From the NCBI GenBank assembly GCA_013433145.1, contig CM024168.1, positions 1,364,001 to 1,428,000 on the forward strand: a DNA stretch of 64,000 bases, in the 5' to 3' direction. The first letter of the stretch is position 1. Every line of letters begins with the position of its first letter. The notes below the pieces were generated by a model. That model searched no databases. It had not been told where the DNA came from and saw nothing but the letters and a program-made list of their open reading frames with translations. Both the position numbers and the translations under genes were made by a program. Source of the DNA: Ascaris suum (taxonomy: Eukaryota > Nematoda > Chromadorea > Rhabditida > Ascarididae). This document shows positions 27,601-40,400 of the stretch, piece after piece.

Positions 27601-29963
27601 GGACCTGTTCCACCTTCAAAATGCTTTCATATCATATCAGATACGGTGAATATGAACGCGATTTATACCCTCTCATCAAAAAATCATTTCAATAAAATCC
27701 TTCTTCTAAGTAATGAAGTAACTAAAACAAACACCGTTTAAATTTCCTAATATGCGATAGATGACTTTCAATCATCCCTTCTCCCTCTCCCCCTCCCTCG
27801 TTTAGTTGAAAGGCAATAAGTTTTAGTTCTCTCAATGGTTAGATTGCACTCTTAAAGATGAACTCAAAGGTCATAGCAAAGTGGGAGGAGAAGAGGGGAT
27901 TCGCCCCGCTATACCCTAAAATCAGGTTGATGATAAAACCAACCTAGCTGTCTCCCAAAAATACAAGTTTTTCCATCTTCAGTTTTTCTTGAAACAACAC
28001 TGCTTGAATCCTTTCTCCTTCCCGAACCTACAACCTGACACCGGTGCGTTTCTACTTGGAAATTATATGGACGATAAAGATATTGATCGATTTATACGCA
28101 AGCTGAATGCTTCTAGCGAACAGAAAAAGGCGAAAGCAGTTGACTTTAATTATACAAGTGCAACATTCCCTTTTACCCTCCCAAGCTGGAAGTGAGAGAC
28201 TCGCGGAGAGGTTGAAAAAAATGCGGAGAAAAATCAGGGAAATATAAGTGACTCTTAATGAATCTTATATCCTCATAAAAAAATAAATAACGCTGGGACA
28301 GTAACATTTAGATTTAGTTGAAATATTTGAGCAACTATGCATGGAAGGATTCGTGCTGAGCTGCTCCTATGTACAATACAGTTCTCAGCGTTCACTCCCG
28401 GGAATTTTTGCCTAGTTTCCCTTACTTTTTCTTCAAAAATTGTTATTCCCTTCGCTCACCTGAGCTCCAAAAACTACGATCCCTTTGTTTCTTTTACCTT
28501 GTTACAGTTCAACGTTAAAAAACATTCTACCTAGGCATTTCATATGATAAAGCCTCTTCACCTTTTTGAAATACGTTCCAGCTATGCAGGTATGCTGCTA
28601 TGGGTGCTTATGTATGAAGGGGGTCAAAGAGAGGGGAAAGAGGGGAAGGGAGGGGGAAGGAGAGCGGGAGGCGAGAGGTGAGCAGGGGAACAATTCGTTT
28701 CGACTTGCTCTTAAATGCTTAAATATATCTTTGAACATTTATTCAAGTGCTGCATTAACATAAATCCGGTTTATTACTAAACTACGGTACTTGAAAGAAT
28801 TTTGACCTAAAATTCGCGACACATAATCAACCAATAATTTTAAAAAATTTGGACTAAAGCTCACTGCACAACGACAGCAACAAATAATATGCATAATTAA
28901 ATATTTGAGAGGAAGAAAATCCAACCAATTGGCATGAAGTTTTTGCGATAGGTGAACCAGAGTCTTGATGTGACATACTCTTTAATCGAATCCATATCTT
29001 TAAAAATAGAATATGTGTTAACGTTGTATCATTACATTATCACTGACGGAAGAACAAAGAAAAAATATTGGTTAATTAAATAAATGCTTTAATGCTTTAA
29101 CTTTATTATATTCCCGACTCAACTTATTCCACCTTTGCAGGTGAAAAATATGTTTATGTTTAACCACATCACGTTACCAACAGACCGTCGTTCGGTCCTT
29201 AACTGAAATACATTAGCATTATAACTCTAAGTTTACGTTCATGAAATTTTTCGGTTTATTTTATGTATAGTAGCTGCACAACAGTTCTCAGCATTCATCA
29301 TCGAAAATTTTTGGTTAATTTCGCTTACTTTAACTTCAGAAATCGCTGATACAGTTTGGTGCAACCTATATGAAAATATTTAGTGAAAAAAACTTAAGCT
29401 ATTCTTTTCAACAAACTTCTTCCATTTTGCAATACTACGGAACCACTTCAAATAGGGGAGGGAGGAGAGGCGTATATTGAAACAGATACTGTAACGGTAA
29501 CTGAGACTATACTCGTAGCCACCTAAGCTTATTGAATAAGAAAGTTCGAAACAAAGTGCAAAATTAAAACAAACAAAAACTTCAATAGCAGTTATTACTA
29601 AGTCCTCATACCTATCTGCCAAATAAGTGGACAGTTTTTACGCCCCAAATTTCTTTGTATATCGTTATTCCCATTTCCACACTTCATATAAAAAGCGTCG
29701 TTTTTCTAGTTCCCACTTAAATTTGCATACAACATATCTGATTTATTTGAATGTCTTTAAAATATAATATTACAATAACAGAGTAAAATAATAAAAAGTG
29801 CTTATCTAGAGTTGTTGATTAAAAATGGAAATTGAAAACTATGCGAACCTCCTCTGGCCGGAAATTTGTGTCCAAGTAGATAGACAGGTGTATTCGAATC
29901 GAATACCGAATAATCTTGCAGCTCATAGAAACTAGGCTCTAAAGTGAGACACGAGTCGAGCAT
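18660..29963 (-). CDS. atg-4: Cysteine protease ATG4 (peptidase C54), complete
   Basis: ATG4 cleaves the C-terminus of ATG8/LGG proteins after a glycine so they can be lipidated, and later removes the lipid. Eleven exons close in phase into 443 codons plus stop: 29963-29849, 28997-28926, 27613-27416, 25803-25614, 24185-24109, 23365-23211, 22217-22131, 21398-21309, 20563-20381, 19041-18936 and 18718-18660. Visible landmarks are PVYLLG (26-31), [11 protein letters not shown] (49-59), the catalytic Cys in [10 protein letters not shown] (Cys75), [12 protein letters not shown] (about 144-155), [14 protein letters not shown] (about 245-258), [12 protein letters not shown] (about 281-292) and the catalytic Asp303/His305 pair in LIYLDPH. 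The protein ends FEILE, a LIR-type ATG8-binding motif as in vertebrate ATG4B. The ATG is chosen because a stop (TAG) lies in frame just upstream and an acceptor-like TTTTTTCAG lies at 30011-30019. Introns reach about 1.6 kb. C. elegans has two ATG4 genes; I did not assign which one this matches. Confidence 0.97.
20176..20192. repeat. C17 homopolymer
   Basis: Seventeen cytosines in a row in the downstream ATG4 introns, next to other CT-rich sequence. On the opposite strand this is a G17 run able to form a G-quadruplex. Confidence 0.95.
27004..27055. repeat. Short direct repeat TGCTTATCGTAAATGTCAT
   Basis: Two nearly adjacent copies of a 19-bp unit in the second ATG4 intron. Simple local duplication. 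Confidence 0.7.
27989..28195 (+). CDS. Candidate exon nested in an ATG4 intron, opposite strand
   Basis: Inside the second ATG4 intron, on the plus strand, an open frame ends at TGA 28193-28195. Counting from its first ATG it has 68 codons, and an acceptor-like CATCTTCAG lies just upstream. The composition is protein-like, with [20 protein letters not shown] followed by a lysine-rich segment and the end LPSWK. I do not recognise it. It could be the last exon of a nested gene or a retained fragment. No upstream exon was found. Confidence 0.33.
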   Translation: MKQHCLNPFSFPNLQPDTGAFLLGNYMDDKDIDRFIRKLNASSEQKKAKAVDFNYTSATFPFTLPSWK

Positions 29964-30019
29964 CGTGTAGTACGCCTACGCTTCTAATTCGTTACGACTC
30001 AATGCACCTGAAAAAAATG

Positions 30020-31276
30020 GCATCTTTACAGCAGTTATTCAACAAATCGAAAAAAATATCAAATCGGATCGTACAACAACCAATCAATCGATGAAAAGGA
30101 AACAAATAATTTAACGCAGATACCATTATCCTTATCATTTATAATATTTAGGCGATAATTATATAATAAAAATTAAACGCACCCCGTATTCTGAGTGATC
30201 CGATTGCTCGTGCAAAGATTGCCTGTTATGTAAGCTGACTAGTCGAAAAATATCCCTCAAAAATTTCCGAGTACCTCTCGGATGCATTTAGTACGTTGAA
30301 CTTGGAGTTGATATAATAGTTTGAATTTCGCCATACTTGATAGTTTTAGCTTATGTGGTCGACAAGCTGAAACTACCGGATAGACAGCTAGGAAAACAGG
30401 CAAACAGACAGACGGACAGACACGTGAACATCCAAATGAGGTTGCTAATAATGCGCTTTGGCAATGCAAACTTGCAAAACATCATCAAAAGAAGCGAAAA
30501 GTGCAGCCACTATGTAGGCGCAATAAGCGTTTTCTGCATTTCGGTTCATCACGCTCAAATAGATAAAAACAACTTTTTAAAGACTAATGTGTTCTAGAAA
30601 TTTAACTGAATGCTCTAATCCATAGCTTCTAAAGGAAACCATTCTCGAGCCACAAGGGGTCGTAGCAAAATAGAATAGGCCAGTAAATCTTATAGCGCCT
30701 TCAAACGTCAATGGGGGCTCTATCCGATCCACGAAATTTTAGATCCTTAAAATTTCATCACACAATTGTTCTTAGTAGTTAAAGAGTTGGCACCATACGA
30801 AACAATCATACATATCTGCACGCACACAAATACACATATATGGCCGCAGATAAGACGTTCCATAACGAGCCTTAAAAAGCTTACCAAAAGAGGGCGCATA
30901 AAATCGATTCATGCAATAGATGAATTTAAAAATATTTGATCGCGGCGGCTACCAATAAAATTTGGATTTTCTTTTTCAGATTAAACCCTTCTTTTCGTTT
31001 CTTCAAGTGGTTTAATAATTTTTTTTTCACAGCTCTATTACTAGCTTCGATGGAAAATATTTTTGGTCAACAGCTCACAATCTTAACCTAATGGTCATTA
31101 TTGAAAGCAATAGAAAAAAATTCAAATCTTAATAGCGGGAAAGTGGCAGCAATTAGAATTGCGACAAACCCGCAAATGGAAAACCTCGAAATTCAACTAC
31201 ACTCTGAAAACCTCGCCTGAAAATGCATAAGTCGAAAATTTGCCATCAACGACGATCCATATCATCGCAACGTTAC
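30020..31276. other. Upstream region of ATG4 and downstream part of the unidentified minus-strand gene
   Basis: No exon could be placed with confidence. A possible acceptor (ATTTTCAG, near 31210-31220) is followed by only seven open codons before a stop on the minus strand. It may be the last exon of the neighbour ending near 31277, but it is too short to claim. A CAGACAGACGGACAGACA tract lies around 30395-30422. Confidence 0.4.
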
Positions 31277-33318
31277 TTCAAATAATCGTTGATCGGTAAA
31301 ACGCGGATCGCACTCGAAAATAACTAATTCCATGGCTTGAGGTACGACCTCACCTGTTCGCGTGAAAAGATGCAGATGTAGACCCACAGGTAGACTGGGA
31401 TTAGAGAGTTTCCCGTACTTATTCGTGAAAGTAACTTGAATCCATTTTTTACGAATTTAGCGATGTCTGGTGTTTATTCTCCTCGCTTTTATACGGCTAT
31501 CAAATAGCGTATCTAAAATCTCCTCACCTCCCCCCACCTCTTTTCGCCCTTTCCATATCAAAAACTCAGGCATGGGAACCTTTGAAAAACACCGAATAAT
31601 GGGGATAAATTCAAAAAGTCATTTTCTCTATATTGCTTTCGCTAACTGTATATTTTTCAATTTCAATATGAGAGGATTTGAGGGAAAAACACTGAAAAAA
31701 AAAATACAGAAAACATTTCGCGAACGAAGAAGGCACTCTTGCACAGAACGATGGCATCCCGGTTGCGCACCCCGTACACAGCCGAGCTCGTGCATCACAC
31801 TGCGTACGCACTACTACTACCGTACCCTACACTGCAGTCGAATATTAACTCCCATCAGAGGAATTCGAAAAACTGTAACTGAATCTAATAACGTCTCCGT
31901 ACAAAATTTCAGCTGAATTGAGGCATGGGAAGTGCACTTGCTGGGTGATCCGTTGCTCTCTCTACAACGATTGGCATCCAGCAAGTGCACTTCTCCCACC
32001 TCAATTGAGCTGAGAATTTGCACAGGGATATTATCTGCGAATTCGCCTAAAGAGTGCAGAGTACAGTAGTAGTTGCGTACGCAGCGTTGTACACGAGCTC
32101 AGCTGCGTTCGGAGTTCGCAACCGGGGTGCCATTGTGTTTAATTCCACTGCGATTATCGATTCATCTTACATTAAAATATTTTGAAACAGATTTTTCAAA
32201 GGAAATATGACCAGAATATTTCCAATGTTCACATTCTCAAGTCTCCGCACCCCCCCCCCTCTCCTTCCCCCTTCAAGCCCTCTTCTTCGACCTTTAACTG
32301 ACATCTCCTCTCTTCCGCAACTCATATAAAAAAGTAATGATTGAAAGCTTTCTTAACTCAACATAAAATGCTTATTTTTTATAAAAAAGGGAGAAAAAAG
32401 TGGAATTTACAGCGTGTACAGGGATAAAATTATACAAATATACATAACAGTAGGGATAAAAATTAGCTCATCTGTTGTGACAATGAAAATCAGTAATAAA
32501 ACATGAAAACCAATACAATATAAAAGAACTGCAGTATTTACAAATAGTAAAAAATAAATTTGAAGAGAATTTACGACAACAATACCTTTTAATTCCTACA
32601 AGCCGTGCCGAAATATTCGAACAATGATCGTACAAGAACCATTACCGTAACCGCCCCTTCATCCACTTAGGAAATATCTCAATTTTTGAATATGCGTAAA
32701 CAATGGTTAGATGGGAAATTCCCGCTTTCTTGGCGTAACGCCAAAAAAACTTTTAACCTTTTACCGCCTCCTATCCCTACCTGCCCCCATCCCCCTTGGT
32801 CTCCCATCCACCTGCTCCTCTCCCTCCTCTGATTCATCTCGACAGCCGTTCTATTACTTGGTACTCTTTAAATTAAAATTAAATTAAGAGTAGAAAATAG
32901 GAAAGATTATGTCTTCAATGACTTAATTCATCACAAACCTTTTAACAACTACATATGAAGCAATAAAAAAGGTGAACAAACCGCAATATTACGTGCAATC
33001 GTATTGAAATTTAACTGCGTACTAGCGTGTACAATACGAATAAAACGTTCATAATGATCCACAAATCGGACAGGTAATTCATGTGTTGGTATTACCTCAT
33101 TAGGTGTAATATCAGTTTGTTCGATAAGCTGTTCTTCCTCTTCCTCTTCGTCTTCGTCGGATTCATCCACATAGCTAATAACGAGTACCACCCGACGAAC
33201 AACAATTGCTATCGTCGTCCGAAGACGACGATTCGTCGTCATCGTTGTGTGCATTCTGACGACAATAGAGTGCCTCTAATGTAGCCCTTGATATATGTGG
33301 ATGTGATTTCTCACAAGC
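31277..33318 (-). CDS. Unidentified protein with acidic linker (two exons, frame break)
   Basis: Two exons look coding but I cannot name the protein. The first, 33318-32982, follows TTTTTATAG and reads ACEKSHPHISRATLEALYC, then an Asp/Ser/Glu-rich stretch. That frame stops at TAG 33177-33175. A second frame, shifted by one base, continues the acidic run (YVDESDEDEEEEEE) and then reads HELPVRFVDHYERFIRI to a GTTTGT donor. The two acidic halves clearly belong together, so a one-base error, a real frameshift or an unusual splice lies near 33175-33200. The second exon, 31434-31277, reads VTFTNKYGKLSNPSLPVGL and LHLFTRTGEVVPQAMELVIF. Both are globular in composition apart from the acidic linker. 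It lies just upstream of ATG4 on the same strand. Start, end and further exons are unknown. Confidence 0.5.
31749..32135. mobile_element. Foldback (MITE-like) palindromic element
   Basis: An imperfect palindrome of about 390 bp. ATGGCATCCCGGTTGCG at the left end pairs with CGCAACCGGGGTGCCAT at the right. TGCGTACGCA-type segments pair further in. The inner arms at about 31911-31945 and 31977-32012 share AAGTGCACTTGCTGG and its complement. The centre is near 31960. No coding capacity. It sits in an intron of the unidentified minus-strand gene. I could not see clear target-site duplications. Confidence 0.88.
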
Positions 33319-36300
33319 CTATAAAAATAAATGGGAAAATACATCGGGGAGGTTGGCACCTATGTGCTTTTTGTATTCGAGCATATATGGAGAAATAATT
33401 TTGTTTCAATAATCAAAAATAACGATAAACACTTAATAATATAGCGTCATATTTAATCTAATCGGTTGTAGGAAATGCACGTCAAAGAACTCATTTGAGC
33501 CACTCTTTATAGGGAGTATGTTGAAATGAGCATATAGGATCGGTGTTGCGCCTAGAAGATGACCAAAATGAACGAAATTTCTCGAAAAAATAACTAACCC
33601 TGCCATGCAGATCCCGTTCGTGAAATATTACTGATATAGCTTTTGTGACTCGCCAAACTGAAATAACCAAACGGACGGACAGACAGAAGGGCAGATAGAC
33701 AAATAGAAACATATACAAAGGGTGTCTTAATACCACATCTCAGTCTTAATTATCTCCTTTACCTTAATATCATATTCTGTTCTACGTTAGGAATACATTA
33801 ACCAGCTTTCGAACTCAAAAATAAACAGTATTCTTTTATTCTGATCCACATTTCCCCGATCAGGCCTCTGAAACTCCCCTGGATGAGATGCTGATGATAA
33901 AAAAACGTATATGCTAAATAGCCATGATGGCATAAATGTAAAGTCTATAAATCTAAGGCTGCATACATTACACTGATGCATTTTCTCGCACTTCGCAATT
34001 GAATTCTATCAAAAAAATCGGATATATACAGCACAGTTTAAAAATCACCTATGTGAAATTTTTCGCTTTTGCTATTTTCATATATTTTTCTCGTAATTCC
34101 TCACCGTATGATACATTTTAGTTCTTTGTTCTCGAATTATAGCTATAGGGCAAATCGGTCGTACAATTTTTACTTTATTACTTCTTCAGGTGAATAACGA
34201 AGCTTATGAATATATCGCAATATCACCAAAAAAAAAACCTAAATTTCAAAACCGTTTCCTTAAATTAGAATTAAATCGCTAAATAAGAAATGCACGACGA
34301 ATAGAGAGTTGCAACAATATCGCCCATCAATATTCCTAAGTTGCAACAATATCTAAGCATAATTGAGAATTTCTTAAAAAATGAGCTAATTAATAAACAT
34401 CGAAATGAAATTCTAAAAAAAAATGAAATCTGAATAAATTGAAATAGGCCGCATTGAATTCATTTTAATTGAAAATTGAAGGAACTAAAGAAAATCTGTT
34501 CATATCGTACTATTTAAATAATTCTGTAGCCGATTTCGCAATATCTTTTTGCATTTCCCTCCAAAATTTTGTCTTTTTTCTTTCTCTTTTCGAATCGTTT
34601 CAATAGTTAATAATTTCAATTATTTTCAACCTGGACTATATATATTTTAGTAGAATAAAGAAATTAATCTAAGATAAATGAAATGAAGTAAGCATTACTT
34701 TGACCAGATATAAACGCATTACAATGGTGAATAAACTTTGTGGCAATTTGCTCTTTTTTTTTTCAACAACAAAAACGATTGCGAAATTATCGATCACCTA
34801 CAGCTAAGGAAATTATCAAATTACTAATACCATCAAACAATATAATGAAAAAAGCATAAATTGTAAAATTTAGTTCGTTACTATTACGAGTTGAGAATAT
34901 CAAATATAAATAACTACACTCAGATGAACGACGAAACAATCCCTCGTAGCACAACTCCGATAAGAACCAATCGACTACCACGCGATACATCAGCAACAAT
35001 GAATGCAACGACAATGCCGACAACTATTTATAGGCTCATCTGAGATCAAACGCGCTTTCAGTCAATAAAATGACCTATGATCTACCTGAGGAGTTTACGA
35101 TCAACGGGGTCAATATGATCAGAAGTGAAATCATAAAGGCATTCGGACGGTCGATAGATCACCTCATCAACATGAACGATGAATCACACTAAATTCATAG
35201 ATGCTTTATTTCGAGTGTCACAAGAATTTCCAATTTTTGGGGGTATTTGATTAGGCGAGCATGACAACCCGATTTACCATCCTTCACACGTTAATGAAGT
35301 TTATAAAGCACCCATATGCGTTGTTTTAGAGAATACAATTTCAAATAATCTTGCTGCACATCACGAAGGTCTTCGAGGTTCGGAAAGCTCGAACTCATAT
35401 GGTCCTAGTTTCTACCGGTAAGACTCGGGGCATGATATCCTCGAGCTCGTGCGAAATCACTGCTTTGAGGATCTGGGATCTGGACGGTCCTTGAGCATAA
35501 ATTTGTTGCCGAAGTAAACAGCATACATTCATTTTGTTTCGAAGTCCTCAGGATCAGGGATCCCCAACTCATTGTGACCTCAGCTTCCGCCACAAGGACT
35601 CAGAAGTTCTGCCTCTTAAGTTGGCAGGTACACTTTGGGCTTCAGCTCCAGAAAATCAAGGTGTTCACCTTACAAACACTCATACATAGATGCCACAGAA
35701 CAAGCACAAAAATTTTGTTCCTAAAACATTCGAGGAGTGTCTTAAGGTTCCATGTAACCCCAATTATAAATCGTGTCTCGGCATATTTTGCCTCCAGAGT
35801 TTTCAGTGCAGATGAATCGAGTTAAATTTGTTTGTTCCCTTCAGAATTTAAACAATTGATCGGTATCAATTTTGCTGATCTGTTTGAATAGGCCTGAATA
35901 TTCCTTGCAGTAAATTCGCAAATATTTGCTCCTGCGATATGTCATTGGATATTTTCGGTTTTGATTTATAAGCATTTCGACCCAATGAATTCCAACCTGA
36001 TAACCTCCATAATGTTGTTGATTTTAGACAATGGATGTGATCATCAATTTGCTTTTAAGTCATATATGTTGTCTTCTTTTTTCTCTAAAATTAGGATTTA
36101 ACGTCCGAGCATCATTTAAATATCACAATAATGCTTTTTTTTTCATCATCGAATAAAAATACTAACTTCTTTTACAACGAATCACATTTTTTTCTACGTT
36201 CTTTGAAAGCATTTTTTGTATTCGTTTCATCGAGCAAAAACGGTTGATTTCTCCTTATTTTACTGTGCCTCATTATTGTTCTCGGGATGAATGTCTATTG

Positions 36301-37425
36301 TGGAAATGCGCCACAATATTTCTGCTATGATGTTATAGAACTTTCATTGCGTAAATAATCAACTATTTCACTCATTGCCGTCATTATAATAAACCTCAAC
36401 CGTAATAAAATATAGCGAAAAACACACCACCCAAATGGGTGTATTTCCGGAAAAACACACTAGCCAGACTACAAGTACAACAGGTGCACTTCCGGAAAAG
36501 CACAACATCCGGAACAACAAAAAATTATACGAAGTGAAACGTTGAAAATACCGAAACAACCGAATAATTCGAACGTATTTGGAAATAATTATTAATTGAC
36601 ATCAAACATCATTATCATTGATCAAAGTATGGTGATTAAAATACGATTTTTCTTTTTTTACAATATCCGAACGGCTAATGATGACATCTCATAATGAAAT
36701 TTTTTGCCTATAAAAGAAATGCAATGCGTACCTTATTCTAGTCTCACCTGGCATATACGGATAGGCGGATGTGATGACGTGTTGTGTCGTCAACGGCGCT
36801 CAAAAACTGTGACCACCACGTGAGTTGAGTTATTGCTAATGCTGATTGTATGACATGCATATGCAAGAATCTCCAAAAACAACTTGCAATTCTTTAATTT
36901 CCACAGCAAATGGCTTCAACTAAAACAACCCATTATAATGGACGAAATACAAATAACAACAATTGGAACAGGCGACGCATCGAACATTACAGTAACAGTT
37001 GAAAAAGTGCCCCTGGGCTAACGAGCTTCGATGCGCATTGAGGAAATTAATGTGGTGATGACATGGTGATAGGGTGATAGTGGGGGAAGGGAAGGGATAG
37101 ACGATAATCTTATCGAAGAAAAATGTTGGGCATTCACTTTTCGGAACTGTTTCGCTTGCAAAATTGCATCCTTATGCTCACTGTTGCATTGCATTTTTTC
37201 AGCACAATAATTTTTGCAATGATTTTTTTTAAAGCTGGCGTTCATTATACTAAAACTCAAATCAAACCGTAACAGAAAAAAGCCAAGATTTCGAAAAGCA
37301 TTAGCACAAAAAACTTCTTTGAACAACATGAGGTAAACACAACATCAAAGCCTTATGAAAAGATTCATAAAGAGATTCTCATACTTATAAAACGATCGTT
37401 TTGTACATTTCAATAATAACGTCAC
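33319..37425. other. Intron/intergenic DNA between TRAX and the unidentified gene
   Basis: AT-rich. A fragment at 35405-35830 has overlapping open frames on both strands and looks like an old repeat. Around 36420-36530 a TTTCCGGAA core occurs twice with CACA-rich flanks, beside the palindrome CACCCAAATGGGTG. A 34923-35042 plus frame of 39 codons, rich in Thr and Arg, has no upstream support. One possible minus-strand exon lies at 36806-36748 and is listed separately. Confidence 0.45.
36748..36806 (-). CDS. Candidate internal exon, identity unknown
   Basis: Between an acceptor (GTCACAG) and a good donor (GTGAGA) an open frame of 19 codons reads FLSAVDDTTRHHIRLSVYA. The other two frames contain stops. 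It ends in phase 2, which does not match the start of the exon at 33318, so at least one exon is missing between them if they belong to the same gene. Confidence 0.28.
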
Positions 37426-40400
37426 TCAGTAGTAGGAGGGACGGCTTTGCTCATCTGGACCACTCGATGTTTGCTGCATACTACCCGCAAACAGAGACAT
37501 ATAATCGGCCATCATTTCTGTTGGTACTTCACTGCATCGCACTTTCAGTGAATACAACTCATATTCCACCTGCAAACCCATAAACCTATGAATGAACGTA
37601 AAAACCACAAAACTATAAACCGTAAACCTAATCGGAGAAACTATAAAAACCGTAAACCTAACCGGCAGGCAAGAGCATTTATGGAAATTCTAGAAAGTAA
37701 CAGAAGAAGTAATTTTTGAAGTTCAATGACTGCCTCAAGAACTATTTAGTGGGTATGGATCGTGATTTCGTTGCTTGCAATAAAAGATGATTTCGCCTCG
37801 ATGTGGCGATCTCGATTACGATCATGGATTGATATTCTCATACACGGATGAAATTACTGCTCTTCATTGCACAAAAAAGGAGGGAAGCAATGCCAATAGG
37901 AAAGTTTGAACTTCTCGAGGGGAAAGCTACAAAGAGAGATAAAATAAAGCCATTTGTGAGACGGTTTGCTGTGAAAAAAAATCGAAAGACCCCCCTCCCC
38001 TAGACCTGAAATATTCTTTCTGAACTTATTTGGCACACCAAACACCTTAAGTTTGAATTACTCTAGAGTCCAACGTTCGCAGACTCGAATAATAGCATCG
38101 ATGAAAATTTCTCTCATAAACTTCATAGCTCTATACTTTAAAGCAATTCTCATGCTCTTTATTTTTCAAGCAATCAGAAATTAGTCTATAAATATACCAA
38201 AAAATATAAGCGTGTAAAAGATATCAAAAAAGTAAGAGGAGGGTACTTTTCTCTTCAGCTCTACCAATAAAACTCTCCTCAATCTCCCTTCCTCCTTTGC
38301 CATGTTATAAACCAGCATCTACTAAAATAAGCCAATATTATAAATAATCGAACAAATCGACAAATGCTTAACCTCCTGAAATGAATTGAATGATCGATTT
38401 GTGATCACATACATGTAAAGATACTTATAAATGATACAAATATTTATTACTAACTTAAATCGGCACTGAGATATGAGATCGAATCGCAATACTTGAGAGC
38501 TTAATAAAGCTGAAGAAAGCAATCCTCTCTTCCAAATTCAACGTTTTAACACAAATAAGCATTAAATTCAAAAAAAACGTGCTATAAATTGAGTTCACTT
38601 CATTAAACAAGGCCTGAAAAGAATAAAAACGACAATAAACCTTCATTAATGAAGCTCTCAACACGCGTAATTTATCCGCATAATCCTTATTATAGCACAT
38701 ATTATCGAGTAATAAATAATATGCGTATAAATTTCGCATAAAATTAGCCACTTCATTTGGTGCTCGATGATCGGCGGCCACCTTAACGATAAATTTTATA
38801 ATTTAACGGAATTTAAATCCAACAGATGGACAAAAATAAATACTGGATTATTGCAACAGTAAAATAGTGATAAGTAACCAGGTAACTAGAGAGTAACTAG
38901 AGAAAATAGTTTCAAAACATGAAAGGCGCTAAAAAAGATAAATAATAAAGAAGATCCAAAAATGGATGAGTTTTATAGACGTTATGAATGAATGAACAAC
39001 GTTTCCGGAACGGAAAAGGGAGTCTTTTATAGTTGTAAATGTAATTTCTATTATGACATTAACGCCGATCCAAAGATGACAACGACTATACACGAATCAA
39101 CTAATTAGCATGGCATGAGACGTAGGAACAAAAACAGAGAAGACCTCACCGCTTTACTCTTCTCCCCCTCTCGCTTCCCACCTCCTCTCTCTCCCCTATC
39201 ATCATTTAAAAAGATGAAATATTTAACAAAACATTTCTTTGAAAGGAAATGATGTCGACAATGCTAAATGTATAACCGTTGTTTAATCTTTCAAAGAAAA
39301 GTCAGGGAAATAATATAATAAACCTGATTTATTGCGAATCTCATTAATTCTCCGCCCAAATCACTCAAACCTAAAAGGTAATCCATCGCAGAAACTTCAA
39401 CAAAATATCTGAAAATAAGACAATTGTTATATTTTCATACCTCAAACTTACTAACATATAACGATTACAGTAAAGAATTGAAGTTTATCGCACTAATATA
39501 GATCAAACTCCTCGACCGATAAATGAAAAATCAGATTCTGAGTCGTCACTCTCTAATTCCATCTTTCACTTCTTAGCAAAATTATTGAGAAATTTTCATG
39601 CGAGATTTTTACGAATCCCTTCATCATCCTCCCAAAATCTAAAATTAATCAATAAGCTCCTCGGCTTTCAATTATTTGGATCTATAACGCATCAATGAAG
39701 TCATACTCATAGACACTCATTGTAGAATTAAATATGAGTAAAGAGTAAGAAGTGGTACATAAAGGTGTTATTATGAGTCAAAGAAGAGCTGTAAATAAAA
39801 TAAAATCGATGATCAGAAGCCACCTCGGCGAAGACTACTTGAAAGCGTAATATGTCCTCAATATCAACAACGCAATTCCAATATGCCCTCCACTGTACCT
39901 CCACTCTCCGTCATATGTGTACCTTTGTGTTTAACTACACCTTTTCATTTAAAACATAAAATTAGATCACAAGATATCGGTGAAGATCTCATTCGTTCTT
40001 TATTTCAGCTCATTTTTCAGTGCTACTTGGATGTTGATTTTAAAAATTCGCCAAAAATTATCTACTTCTTAAAGAAGCCAGCAAACCGCATCTCTTTTTA
40101 AAAATACTACCGAAACCTCCGTGCCACCTCCCACTACACCACTAAATGACCTCAGTATCAACTCACTGGCGTGTTTTCCCTTTTCTTTTTGCTCTTATTC
40201 TTAGGAAATCGATGACTATAAGGCAAATCAATAAATCCAGTCATTTTCTCCAACACATCAAACAATGTTAGCACTATTACTGCGGTAGAATTTCAGCTGT
40301 TTAAACTGAATGTATACCATAATGATACATGATACTTTCCTTTTTTCTCCATTTAATATGTCTATGCGTTGCGTTTTTCAATGAAAATGTTTTTCTTTTC

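Noticed and set aside
31470..31916. Plus-strand open frame of 148 codons
   Set aside because: Its second half is the left arm of the foldback element and the first half is low-complexity.
34787..35023. Minus-strand hydrophobic segment suggesting a transporter helix
   Set aside because: A short IVVGIVVAFIVADVS-like stretch recalls SLC28 transporters, but no flanking exons or further motifs support it.
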